Shown one piece after another: positions 1 through 7,974 of a stretch of 64,000 bases of DNA. This DNA comes from Geobacter sp. UBA2189. Its GTDB lineage: Bacteria > Desulfobacterota > Desulfuromonadia > Geobacterales > Pseudopelobacteraceae. The position numbers and the translations under genes are program-made. The stretch covers positions 294,066-358,065 of the forward strand of contig DCVL01000017.1 of the NCBI GenBank assembly GCA_002328035.1, in the 5' to 3' direction. Within the stretch, counting starts at the first letter, position 1, and each line of letters opens with the position of its first letter. Under the pieces are notes generated by a model, which ran no database searches, was not told the DNA's origin, and saw only the letters and a program-made list of their open reading frames with translations.

Positions 1-54
1 CTGCCAGATGCAGGACAAAAGGTAGTTTCTCTTGCGTCAAGACGTAAAAAATAA
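1..54 (+). CDS. C-terminal tail of an unknown gene cut by the window edge
   Basis: Reading frame 1 is open from the first base and ends at a TAA at 52-54, giving a basic tail that ends in SLASRRKK. It lies 24 bases before the next gene on the same strand, which fits the end of an upstream operon member. Too little remains to name the product, and an open frame of only 17 codons could also be chance. Confidence 0.4.
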   Translation: MPDAGQKVVSLASRRKK

Positions 55-78
55 GATCCCTGAGCAGGGGTATTATAA

Positions 79-1092
79 ATGTTGAGAATCCTGTTTTGTC
101 ATATCTTCCTTGCTGTCACATTATTCAGTGCAACGGCAGTATTTGGGGCGGGATTTGATATTGAGCCGTTTCTAACGGCCAATCGCAGCCCTCTTGTACA
201 GATCTTTGGTCTGCCGTCTGAAACATCAGCTTCCCTCGTTTCAAGTGGCAACTGGAAGATCAGCCTGTCACAGGATATTGCCTCCATTTATAGTTCACAC
301 TCAAATGCTGTTGAAGAGATCCTGCTGGATGGTGAATTGTATCGTTGGAACTTAAGGGGGCAGTATGGACTCACCGACAAACTTGAGATTGGTATTGAGA
401 TCCCTATTCTGATTCAGGGGGGCGGATTCCTGGATGGATTTATCGTTGATTGGCATAAACTATGGGGGTTGCCTCAAGGCGGGCGGGATACAGCCCCTAA
501 AAATAGGATCAGCTACAGATACACAAAAAACGGGGTACGACTTCTGGATCTGGACAAGAGTTCAGAGGGAGTCGGCGATATAAGTCTTTTAAGCGCTTAC
601 AGGCTTTTTGAAAATAATACCGATTTAAATCATACAGATGTAGCTTTGCGTGCCCAGTTAAAGCTGCCAACAGGCGACAGCTCTACCCTTGCAGGCAGTG
701 GTAGCATTGATTTCGCTCTTTTTCTTGCAGCTTCATTTAATCAGAATACAGAATACGGTGTTCTTGGCCTTTTTGCCTCTGCCGGAACTATGCTTGGCAA
801 TGATGGTGATATACTTAAAGAACAGAGGGAAAATATTGCTGGTTTTGGAACGGTTGGAGCAGGCTGGTCTCCAACCAACTGGATAGCTTTCAAGTCACAA
901 TGTCTGATCAGTTCTCCCCTATACAAAGACAGCTCCCTTCCTGAGCTTGGAAAAAACTCCGCACTATTGACCATCGGTGGAACTGTCCGCCTTCCACACG
1001 CATACATGCTTGATATAGGTGTTAGCGAGGATATTGCAGTTTCAACCGCTCCAGATGTGACCTTACATGTAGGATTGACAAAAAGGTTTTAA
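79..1092 (+). CDS. DUF3187 family outer-membrane protein
   Basis: A 337-residue protein with an N-terminal signal peptide (hydrophobic stretch at about residues 4-21, small residues before the likely cleavage near residue 23). The remainder is rich in alternating polar and hydrophobic strands and ends in phenylalanine (LTKRF), the usual last residue of outer-membrane beta-barrels. The early LVQIFGLPSE and later EIGIEIPIL segments fit the DUF3187 family of Geobacter-type bacteria. Function is unknown; location in the outer membrane is inferred from signal peptide, strand pattern and terminal Phe. A weak AGGGG ribosome site lies about 8 bases before the ATG. Confidence 0.75.
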   Translation: MLRILFCHIFLAVTLFSATAVFGAGFDIEPFLTANRSPLVQIFGLPSETSASLVSSGNWKISLSQDIASIYSSHSNAVEEILLDGELYRWNLRGQYGLTDKLEIGIEIPILIQGGGFLDGFIVDWHKLWGLPQGGRDTAPKNRISYRYTKNGVRLLDLDKSSEGVGDISLLSAYRLFENNTDLNHTDVALRAQLKLPTGDSSTLAGSGSIDFALFLAASFNQNTEYGVLGLFASAGTMLGNDGDILKEQRENIAGFGTVGAGWSPTNWIAFKSQCLISSPLYKDSSLPELGKNSALLTIGGTVRLPHAYMLDIGVSEDIAVSTAPDVTLHVGLTKRF

Positions 1093-1149
1093 CTCAACTT
1101 TTGCACGTAGCTTGCAACGATTTATATTATTGAAGTCAGCATATTAGAC

Positions 1150-1305
1150 TGCATTTTGTCCCTGAAAACGGCGGCAACATAGCGGTGAACCTCTCCACCC
1201 ACGTTTGTATCTGCTCTTTGGTAAATCCGACAATTCGTTGCAAGGTCTGCTCAAGCAGAGCCAACAACATGGTTAATGCAAAAATCAGGGACACCATACC
1301 TATTT
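1150..1305. repeat. Degenerate REP-like inverted repeat with a remnant minus-strand ORF
   Basis: The 350-base gap between the DUF3187 gene and the glycosyltransferase has no convincing intact gene. It contains an inverted pair, TTTTGTCCCTGA at 1154-1165 and TCAGGGACACCA at 1285-1296. The right arm resembles the GTATTGTGTCCCCGGAAT repeats found near 60-64 kb. Between the arms is a minus-strand open frame (1297 down to 1136, 53 codons, with a LLALLEQTL stretch) that could be a decayed transposase or repeat-encoded peptide. The sequence supports the inverted repeat; its mobile-element origin is inferred. Confidence 0.35.
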
Positions 1306-1456
1306 ATCCAAAAAATTGATTGTAAATAATTACAGTCTGTTGTGGCCGAACATTAGTACAAAACGCAGAAAACCAGAGCAAAATATGCTTGTTTTAAATA
1401 ACATATCAGAATATTACAGTTTCCGGATGAAAACTAATTAAAATGTGAGGGCGCTA

Positions 1457-2593
1457 ATGAAAATAGAATTGGTCACAATGTGGTACAATGAAGAATTTCT
1501 AGCCCCTTTTTTTCTGAATCATTACTCATGGGTGGACAAGATACATATTCTGCTTGATGCGGATACGAATGATAACACGGAGCAAATTGCCCTTAGTTAT
1601 CCAAATGTTGAGATAGAGTATTTCAGGTTTCCTGACATGATGGATGATATTATCAAGGCCAGAAAAATAAATGAAAAATATCAAAAAATCGTAGATGCAG
1701 ACTACGTGATTGTGGTTGATTCTGATGAATATATTTTTTGCAATAAACTTGAAGCTTCTGTAAAGGAGCATATTAAGCGTTGTAATAAAAACGTGTATTT
1801 TGCAATATTCTGGCAAATATACGAACATGATACAGATACTATCCTTGATAAGACTAAGCCCGTTTATATGCAGCGTCGCCATGGTGATCCGGCAATATCA
1901 AGTTGTTACATCAAGCCGGCTATTGTTCGGGCTGGTCATAATATCGTATGGGGATATGGAAACCACAATATTGTATATAATGGAATACATATGGGTTGGG
2001 ATACTAATAATCCAACAATTATGCAGGCACATTGTGTAACGGTTCAACCAATTGATATGCTTCAGGGCTCGCACTGGAAACTTTTTGATTTGAATGAAAC
2101 GATAAAAAGGCGAATAAACAATAGAACCAAAAGGCAGTCACACTTTAATCTCAGATCAAACCTGACATATCAGCATCATAACACCAAAGTAGATGATATT
2201 GTTGCTGAATTTAACGAAAGAAAGCATAGCCCTGTAGTCATAAAGAACCGAAATTGCGTTTATAAGGAGAATATTCAGGCTTGTAGAAGTATTTTTGAAA
2301 TTCTGTTGACTGAACTGAGTCTTACTGATGGCTACGAGTGTAATCAGTTGTTTGACTCAATTGTTGCTAAATATCTGATTAGCGACGATATACCGGAGTG
2401 GTATCCACATGTGCTACCTCACACTAGCCTTGCTGCATTGGCAGAAGACCTGTTCTCGCTGGCTTGCAGTTACAGAAGTTCAGGTGAAATTAGTAAGGCA
2501 ATTCATGTCTTGCAGAAGGCATTGCAAATTTCACCTAACTCTCTTCACTACAGGGTTTATTTAAAAGACTTGCAACATAAGCTGGAATTATAA
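1457..2593 (+). CDS. Glycosyltransferase family 2-like protein with C-terminal TPR
   Basis: About 378 residues. The N-terminus (VTMWYNEEFL, then DADTNDNTEQIA) and the acidic VVDSDEYIF motif fit the GT-A glycosyltransferase fold of the Glyco_tranf_2_4 type, where the DSD-like motif binds the metal and nucleotide-sugar. The last 50 residues (SLACSYRSSGEISKAIHV) look like a tetratricopeptide repeat. I chose the ATG at 1457 because GAGGG lies five bases before it; a GTG at 1445 is in frame. The gene is clearly richer in A and T than its surroundings and stands with a radical SAM gene 30 bases downstream, suggesting a transferred sugar-modification pair. Acceptor and donor are unknown. Confidence 0.75.
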   Translation: MKIELVTMWYNEEFLAPFFLNHYSWVDKIHILLDADTNDNTEQIALSYPNVEIEYFRFPDMMDDIIKARKINEKYQKIVDADYVIVVDSDEYIFCNKLEASVKEHIKRCNKNVYFAIFWQIYEHDTDTILDKTKPVYMQRRHGDPAISSCYIKPAIVRAGHNIVWGYGNHNIVYNGIHMGWDTNNPTIMQAHCVTVQPIDMLQGSHWKLFDLNETIKRRINNRTKRQSHFNLRSNLTYQHHNTKVDDIVAEFNERKHSPVVIKNRNCVYKENIQACRSIFEILLTELSLTDGYECNQLFDSIVAKYLISDDIPEWYPHVLPHTSLAALAEDLFSLACSYRSSGEISKAIHVLQKALQISPNSLHYRVYLKDLQHKLEL

Positions 2594-2623
2594 TGTTAAG
2601 TCAAGTTGAGAACGAGGAATATT

Positions 2624-3517
2624 ATGCGCCCAATTTTCTTATCAGAAACTATCCAAATTGACATAACAAATCATTGTTTCATGAGTTGTCTTTATTGCTC
2701 TCGCTATAACCGACATTTGCGATCAGGTCAGAGAATGCATATGACGCTGGAGCAATTTGTAGTCGCACTTGAGACCCTGAAAATATGGCCTGGCAAGGTT
2801 GGGATAATCGGTGGTGAACCACTTTTGCATCCTGACTTTACAGAAATATGTCGGCAATTGCGTCAGCGGTTTCATCGAAACAGGCTGGGTCTTTGGACAT
2901 CGGGTGGTAAAAACCTTGAAAGCTACTTGGAGATCATACACCAGACTTTTGCTTTTGTCGCTTATAACGAGCATAATAAAGAACAGATTGAAACCTGCAA
3001 GCATCAGCCATTGACGGTTGCCATTTCCGAAGTTGTGTCTGACAAATCGCTCCGCAAAAAACTGATTGATGCCTGCTGGGTGCAAAACACGTGGTGCCCA
3101 ACTATAAATCATTTTGGGGCTTACTTTTGTGAAGTTGCAGCTGCGCAGGACGCTTTGCTGAATGACGGGAAAAATGCCTGGCCAGTTGAACATGGATGGT
3201 GGAAAAAAGTGCCGGAACAGTTCCAAGATCAGGTGGGTGCGTTGTGCAATAACTGTGGTATGGCTATCCCGATGGAAAGGGAGTTAATCAAGAAAAAGAC
3301 GGAAAAGTTTTCTCCTTTCTTGCTGGCGAGGTTTCGTGAAAAGGGGCTTTCCAAAGTTGCTGAAGGCGAGATAGAGATTTTTGATCATCAGTTTTCGAAG
3401 GAAGAAATTATTGAAAACAGCAAGGTCTGGACTCCCGGCAATTACAGGGGGGATCTGTTCGACGATAATGCAGCGCCTGAAGGGCTGGGGCTCAAAATGA
3501 GTTGTGAACTGAAGTGA
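2624..3517 (+). CDS. Radical SAM protein of unknown substrate
   Basis: About 297 residues. A CX3CX2C cluster motif (Cys18, Cys22, Cys25 from the ATG) and an IIGGEPLLHP motif show a radical SAM enzyme using a 4Fe-4S cluster and S-adenosylmethionine. Additional cysteines near residue 170 (YFCEVAAAQ) and in CNNCGMAIP near 215 could bind a second, SPASM-like auxiliary cluster, but the spacing is not canonical. The ATG at 2624 has GAGGA five bases upstream; an upstream TTG at 2606 is less likely. It probably forms an operon with the glycosyltransferase before it, so a role in modifying a cell-surface sugar or its carrier is possible but unproven. Confidence 0.75.
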   Translation: MRPIFLSETIQIDITNHCFMSCLYCSRYNRHLRSGQRMHMTLEQFVVALETLKIWPGKVGIIGGEPLLHPDFTEICRQLRQRFHRNRLGLWTSGGKNLESYLEIIHQTFAFVAYNEHNKEQIETCKHQPLTVAISEVVSDKSLRKKLIDACWVQNTWCPTINHFGAYFCEVAAAQDALLNDGKNAWPVEHGWWKKVPEQFQDQVGALCNNCGMAIPMERELIKKKTEKFSPFLLARFREKGLSKVAEGEIEIFDHQFSKEEIIENSKVWTPGNYRGDLFDDNAAPEGLGLKMSCELK

Positions 3518-3570
3518 TACTGTTGAACACTTGGAAAATGATGAGAACCTTCCCTGCCATAAATTCATCT

Positions 3571-3735
3571 GAGTAATCCCCCAGCTATGCTGGGGGACCC
3601 ACATAGTTCGACAGTTCCGGCGTTATGCTTAGATTTTGCCGTTATTGCTTTTGACTTTGAAAACATCGATTGCTATAAGGCCCCTTTGAGGGGCCAGCAA
3701 TCGTAAAGCCCCCACCTCTGGTGGGGGATACTTAC
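3571..3735. mobile_element. Palindrome-ended small element, possibly derived from IS200/IS605
   Basis: Three hairpins sit in about 165 bases. The left one is CCCCCAGC-TAT-GCTGGGGG (3578-3596), the right one CCCCCACC-TCT-GGTGGGGG (3710-3728): equal 8-bp stems, equal triloops and similar sequence. Between them, close to the right end, is a two-part stem-loop, CGATTGCT/AGCAATCG around GGCCCC/GGGGCC (3668-3704). Subterminal hairpins at both ends with no coding capacity are what non-autonomous relatives of IS200/IS605 look like. No transposase lies beside it, so the family assignment is inference. An alternative is that the left hairpin terminates the radical SAM transcript. Confidence 0.45.
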
Positions 3736-3775
3736 TGACCAGGTATTTCCCCCCTATATTTTCCTTTATTCAATC

Positions 3776-3902
3776 TTGATGCACTCGCAAATTTTCGTTG
3801 TCATCCCCGAATGTCTTTATCTAGGATCCATAATTTCAGTAGCTTACAAACTGGATTCCCGACCAGAATCGCTTCGGGAATGACAAATTGCGAGGGCATC
3901 AA
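3776..3902. repeat. MITE-like inverted repeat element
   Basis: A 127-base element with matching ends: TTGATGCACTCGCAA at the left and the complement of TTGCGAGGGCATCAA at the right (one mismatch). A second inverted block follows inside (TTGTCATCCCCGAA against TTCGGGAATGACAA, one mismatch), and the right half has an inner hairpin made of GATTCCCGA and TTCGGGAAT. AATCTT occurs at both edges (3772-3777 and 3901-3906), possibly a target duplication overlapping the repeat tips. No open frame lies inside. The remaining part of this 650-base intergenic region, outside this and the preceding element, shows nothing recognisable until the mraZ promoter. Confidence 0.5.
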
Positions 3903-4080
3903 TCTTGCCTTAACTTAATACGTGTCGCAACAAAGATAAGAAGATCAAAGTCTTATCACGCGCTGGCTCTATTCTTTTAATGAGCAGCTGGATCCCTGCA
4001 ACTCGCTGTCTTCAAAGCTAGCCTCTCACCCCCCCCCTTACTCTCCTGAAGCTGCACTTTCTTCTTTTAATGTTTATTAC

Positions 4081-4108
4081 TTGACAGCAGCTTGACTGCT
4101 GATATAGT
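4081..4108 (+). promoter_or_regulatory. Sigma70-type promoter of the dcw cluster
   Basis: TTGACA at 4081-4086 and TATAGT at 4103-4108 are separated by 16 bases, close to the housekeeping consensus. The promoter lies about 60 bases before the mraZ start and directly ahead of the three MraZ-type boxes, the arrangement expected for the autoregulated mra promoter. Confidence 0.7.
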
Positions 4109-4118
4109 TTGCCACAAA

Positions 4119-4143
4119 GTGGAAAAAAGTGGAAATTAGTGGA
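4119..4143 (+). promoter_or_regulatory. MraZ operator: three GTGGA repeats
   Basis: GTGGA occurs at 4119-4123, 4129-4133 and 4139-4143, exactly 10 bases (one helical turn) apart and each followed by A-rich spacers. Characterised MraZ proteins bind direct repeats of this kind at such spacing between the promoter and mraZ and regulate their own operon. Position and period here fit that role well; binding itself is inferred. Confidence 0.7.
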
Positions 4144-4165
4144 AATAGTATGCGAGAGGTGGATG

Positions 4166-4645
4166 ATGTTTGGCGGTGAAAGCCTCACTACAATTGATGC
4201 AAAGGGGCGTACCAGCATCCCTGCAAGATTTAGGGAGATACTTTTAAACGGCTTTGGTGATGAGCGTTTTGTAATTACCAAGGCATCCCCTGTTGATTTT
4301 GATGACGGTAGTTTTGGTCGCGGGCTTTCTGTATATCCGATTCGTGAATGGCAGGAAATGGAGAGACGTATTCAGGGCAATGAGGGGAACCTGGCATTGG
4401 CTCAGCTTAACAGCCTGAAGCGACTTGTGCTTGGACCTGCGCAGGAGTGCAGTGTCGATAAACTGGGCAGGGTGTTGATTCCACCGGCGTTAAGGGTTCA
4501 TGCGGGATTGGAACGTGACCTCTATTTTGTAGGTATGGGGCAGCGTTTTGATATATGGGCCAGTGAGATATATGCGCGTGTAAATGCCCAGGATGAGCGT
4601 AATTTCCCGCAGGATTCGGCAGCCCTTGCTGCACTTGGTATATAG
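4166..4645 (+). CDS. mraZ: Transcriptional regulator MraZ
   Basis: A 159-residue protein with two SpoVT-AbrB DNA-binding folds, seen as DAKGRTSIPARFRE near the N-terminus and the matching DKLGRVLIPPALR near residue 100. MraZ assembles into a ring and binds the direct repeats upstream of its own gene to control the division cluster. The ATG at 4166 is preferred because AGAGG lies six bases upstream; an adjacent ATG at 4163 is too close to it. The gene ends directly against the GTG start of rsmH. The acidic DFDDGSFGRG insertion in the first domain is longer than in E. coli MraZ. Confidence 0.93.
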   Translation: MFGGESLTTIDAKGRTSIPARFREILLNGFGDERFVITKASPVDFDDGSFGRGLSVYPIREWQEMERRIQGNEGNLALAQLNSLKRLVLGPAQECSVDKLGRVLIPPALRVHAGLERDLYFVGMGQRFDIWASEIYARVNAQDERNFPQDSAALAALGI

Positions 4646-5587
4646 GTGTCTGACTTCAGGCATCTGTCGGTTCTCTCTGATGAGGTTCTGGAACTGCTGT
4701 ATCCGAGGCCTGGCGGCATATATCTGGACGGTACACTGGGCGGGGGAGGTCATACTGAACTGATTCTGGAGAAAATCTGTCCTGATGGCATTGTTATAGG
4801 GGTTGACAGGGACAGGGAGGCACTGGCGGCGGCTTCGGTAAGGCTGGAAAGATTTGGATCCAGCTTTATTGCTATACATGGCAGTTTCGGAGAGCTTGCA
4901 CAGTTGCTGAAACAGCAGAATATTGAAGCGGTTGACGGAGTTCTACTGGATCTGGGAGTTTCATCATATCAACTGGATACTGCTGAACGTGGATTCAGCT
5001 TCAGGCAGGATGGACTGCTTGATATGCGTATGGATCCTTCCAAAGGGGAGACGGCAGCCAATATCCTGGAGAACCTTTCTGTAGAGGAACTTGAGCGGAT
5101 AATCAAGGAGTACGGGGAGGAACGCTGGGCCAGGAAGATAGCCCAGAGTATAGAGCGTGAACGCCAAGAGAAAGCGATAGTTAAAACACTGCAGCTGGCT
5201 GAACTGGTTTCTCGTGCTATACCGCGTCGTTTTCATGAAGAGAGGATTCATCCAGCAACCAGAACATTTCAGGCCTTGCGGATAGCTGTAAATAATGAAC
5301 TTGAGCAGGTGAGGCATGGTGTTTCTGAAGGGATATCAGTCTTAAAACAGGGTGGAAGAATTGTTGTTATCTCGTTTCACTCGCTTGAAGACAGGATTGT
5401 GAAGCAGCTGTTCAGAGAGGCTGCTACCGGTTGTATCTGTCCGCCAAGGCTTCCTTACTGTATCTGTAACAAAAAACCTCTGGTCAGGGTTTTAACCAAT
5501 AGACCAATCAGAGCAGGGGAGGACGAAGTAAACAGAAATCCTCGTGCCCGAAGTGCAAAATTGAGGGCTGCTGAAAAATCAGGCTGA
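4646..5587 (+). CDS. rsmH: 16S rRNA (cytosine(1402)-N(4))-methyltransferase
   Basis: A 313-residue MraW/RsmH protein. The SAM-binding loop DGTLGGGGHTELIL is near residue 28, followed by GVDRDREAL, VLLDLGVSSYQLD and RRFHEERIHPATRTFQALRI-type motifs split across residues 195-225. It methylates N4 of C1402 in 16S rRNA at the decoding centre. The GTG start immediately follows the mraZ stop codon, suggesting translational coupling. Length and gene order match the usual second gene of the mra cluster. Confidence 0.95.
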   Translation: MSDFRHLSVLSDEVLELLYPRPGGIYLDGTLGGGGHTELILEKICPDGIVIGVDRDREALAAASVRLERFGSSFIAIHGSFGELAQLLKQQNIEAVDGVLLDLGVSSYQLDTAERGFSFRQDGLLDMRMDPSKGETAANILENLSVEELERIIKEYGEERWARKIAQSIERERQEKAIVKTLQLAELVSRAIPRRFHEERIHPATRTFQALRIAVNNELEQVRHGVSEGISVLKQGGRIVVISFHSLEDRIVKQLFREAATGCICPPRLPYCICNKKPLVRVLTNRPIRAGEDEVNRNPRARSAKLRAAEKSG

Positions 5588-5607
5588 TGCCTGAAGGAGA
5601 GAAGACA

Positions 5608-5946
5608 ATGGGAACCGTTAAGATGGACAGCACAAAAATAGCATTTCCTGGACGTTTGAGCGCAGAACTGGTTCCGCGTCGTTTGGATATTATAAAATTC
5701 TTAATGATATGCATGCTGTTGCTGACAGTTGTTTCCATCTTTCATGTCTGGTCACGCTTCCATCTTATAGAGCTGAGCCTGCAGATAGGGGAGGCCAGTC
5801 GTCAGATGAAAGCCCTGGAGCAAGAGCAGAAGCAGTTAAAACTGGAAGCTGTTTCGCTGAAGACGCCTGCCAGGATTGAGGCTATTGCCAAGGAAGAACT
5901 CGGGATGATTGTCCCCCAGGATCAGCAGGTTGTATTGGTAAAGTAA
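5608..5946 (+). CDS. ftsL: Cell division protein FtsL
   Basis: A 112-residue bitopic protein: a short cytoplasmic tail, one membrane segment (FLMICMLLLTVVSIFHVW, about residues 31-48) and a periplasmic heptad-rich coiled coil (residues 55-85), ending in EELGMIVPQDQQVVLV, typical of FtsL. It forms the FtsQLB-type subcomplex of the divisome that controls septal peptidoglycan synthesis. The ATG at 5608 follows AAGGAGA by seven bases; an ATG at 5587 overlapping the rsmH stop is less well placed. Identification rests on topology and gene order, since FtsL sequences are poorly conserved. Confidence 0.85.
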   Translation: MGTVKMDSTKIAFPGRLSAELVPRRLDIIKFLMICMLLLTVVSIFHVWSRFHLIELSLQIGEASRQMKALEQEQKQLKLEAVSLKTPARIEAIAKEELGMIVPQDQQVVLVK

Positions 5947-5977
5947 AAGATGCTTTGGTTTTTGCTGGAGGCCGTGT

Positions 5978-7966
5978 ATGAAAAATGACAGGGAAAAGTG
6001 GGCTAGAATAAGGATCATTATGGTCTCCTGCCTCTTTGCCTTCGGTTTCCTCGCAGTTACATGCCGAAGCTTTTATCTACAGGTACTTCAACATGATGAA
6101 CTGGTAAAGCGGGCAGAAAAGCAGCATCAAAGGTCTATCCAGATCACTCCCGCGCGTGGAGGGATATTTGATCGTAATGGCACTCCTCTGGCAGTCTCCC
6201 TGGAAATGGACTCTCTCTTTGCTGAACCCAGAAGGATTAAGGAACCGGTTGCCGTCTCTGCTCTGCTTGCGCCTTTGCTTGGCATCTCTCAACAAGAAAT
6301 TATAAAAAAGATTTCCTCCGAAAAAGGATTTGTCTGGCTGGCCAGACAAATCTCTCCTGATGCAGCAAAGAAAATACGGGAGCATAAATTAGCTGGAATA
6401 GGTTTCATTAAAGAAAATAAACGATTCTATCCAAATTTTGAGATGGCATCTCATGTTATTGGTTTCACAGGACTTGATCCTGATGGGCTTGAGGGGATAG
6501 AGCGTCGTTATGATAGAGAAATAATGGGTAAAAAAGGGTGCCTTTTGACTGAACGCGATGCCCTTGGCAGAGATGTAGCGATGCAGAATGCGGTTATGAA
6601 GAATCCTGTTCCCGGTAAGGATATAACACTTACCCTGGATAAGAATATTCAGTATTTCACTGAAAAAGAGCTTGCAAAGGCAGTGCAGGGCAGTGACGCG
6701 AAAGGTGGAATTGCAGTAGTTGCGGATCCTGCTACAGGAAAGATTCTGGCAATGGCCAACTATCCCGCCTTTAATCCTAATTCATTCAGACAGTATCCTA
6801 CTCTGCATTTACGCAACCGTGCCGTATCAGACAGTTTTGAACCAGGTTCGACCTTCAAGCTTTTCCTCATGGCGGCAGCTCTCGAAGAGAAGATTGTCCG
6901 TCCCCAGGATGGAATAAACTGTGAAAATGGCAGGTATTCATTTGGCGGAAGGATAATCAGGGATGATCACCCGCATGGCAGGGTCTCAATTACAGAGGTA
7001 CTGAAATATTCAAGCAATATTGGCTCGGCAAAGATAGGAATAAGGCTGGGCGATGACCGTTTGCATCATTATCTTCAGGCCTTTGGTTTTGGAGAAAAGA
7101 GCGGCATTGACCTGCCTGGCGAGGCGTCTGGTGGTCTCAGGCCGGTGAGTCGGTGGTATGGGACGGATCTGGCTACAATCTCATTTGGACAAGGTGTCTC
7201 TACAACCGCTATACAGCTTGTGAGCGCTGTATCCGCAATCGCAAATGGCGGACTGCTTATGAAACCTTATCTTGTTGAGAGTATAACAGATGGTTCTGAA
7301 CAGGAACTTCAGCATTTTAACCCCCATACCGTACGTAGGGTTATTTCCGTTGAAACTGCTGCAACAGTGACAAAAATGATGAACAGCGTGACAGAGAAGG
7401 GTGGCACCGGCACAAACGCTGCTATTGAAGGTTTTAAGGTGGCAGGCAAGACCGGCACGGCACAAAAAGTTGACCCTGTGAGCAAGGGGTACTCTGCAAG
7501 CAAGAGGACGGCCTCGTTTATCGGGTTTGTTCCTTCGGACAAACCCTTGCTGACAATACTTGTTGTGATTGATGAACCGAAAACCAGCCCATATGGTGGT
7601 GTTGTAGCTGCTCCGGCATTCAGGGAAATAGCGTTTAATTCCCTTTGCTATCTGAAGGCAGCAGGTATCGGTAAAATGTGCAGTATTCCAAAGCAGGAAC
7701 AAGCACCTGTAGTGAAAACCGGCGCTGTTTCCTCTGTTGCAGTTGTAGCAGAAGCGGAAGGGGGAATAATAGATGTTGCCGGGACAGGCACATCCATGCC
7801 GGATTTCAGGGGTATGAGCATGCGTCGAGTATTACAGGTTATGGGAAAACGTAAGCTTAATCTTCAGCTAAGGGGTAGCGGACGGGTGATAGAACAGCAT
7901 CCGCAGCCAGGGCAGGTTATCCGTAGTTCCGATGAGATATGGGTTCGTCTGGCACCGTCAGCGTGA
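5978..7966 (+). CDS. ftsI: Septal peptidoglycan transpeptidase FtsI (PBP3) with PASTA domain
   Basis: A 662-residue class B penicillin-binding protein. One N-terminal membrane anchor (about residues 10-32), a dimerisation/pedestal domain, then the transpeptidase with the nucleophile in STFK (Ser291), SSN (Ser345) and KTGT (Lys491). The last 60 residues (MPDFRGMSMRRVLQVMGK onward) form a single PASTA domain, found in SpoVD-like and deltaproteobacterial FtsI but not in E. coli FtsI. It crosslinks septal peptidoglycan in the divisome together with FtsW. GGAGG stands six bases before the ATG, and the stop lies eight bases before murE. Confidence 0.95.
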   Translation: MKNDREKWARIRIIMVSCLFAFGFLAVTCRSFYLQVLQHDELVKRAEKQHQRSIQITPARGGIFDRNGTPLAVSLEMDSLFAEPRRIKEPVAVSALLAPLLGISQQEIIKKISSEKGFVWLARQISPDAAKKIREHKLAGIGFIKENKRFYPNFEMASHVIGFTGLDPDGLEGIERRYDREIMGKKGCLLTERDALGRDVAMQNAVMKNPVPGKDITLTLDKNIQYFTEKELAKAVQGSDAKGGIAVVADPATGKILAMANYPAFNPNSFRQYPTLHLRNRAVSDSFEPGSTFKLFLMAAALEEKIVRPQDGINCENGRYSFGGRIIRDDHPHGRVSITEVLKYSSNIGSAKIGIRLGDDRLHHYLQAFGFGEKSGIDLPGEASGGLRPVSRWYGTDLATISFGQGVSTTAIQLVSAVSAIANGGLLMKPYLVESITDGSEQELQHFNPHTVRRVISVETAATVTKMMNSVTEKGGTGTNAAIEGFKVAGKTGTAQKVDPVSKGYSASKRTASFIGFVPSDKPLLTILVVIDEPKTSPYGGVVAAPAFREIAFNSLCYLKAAGIGKMCSIPKQEQAPVVKTGAVSSVAVVAEAEGGIIDVAGTGTSMPDFRGMSMRRVLQVMGKRKLNLQLRGSGRVIEQHPQPGQVIRSSDEIWVRLAPSA

Positions 7967-7974
7967 GGATTTTA

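Noticed and set aside
2723..3226. Long minus-strand open frame inside the radical SAM gene
   Set aside because: It lies wholly within a gene with clear catalytic motifs, has no family signature and no sensible ribosome site.
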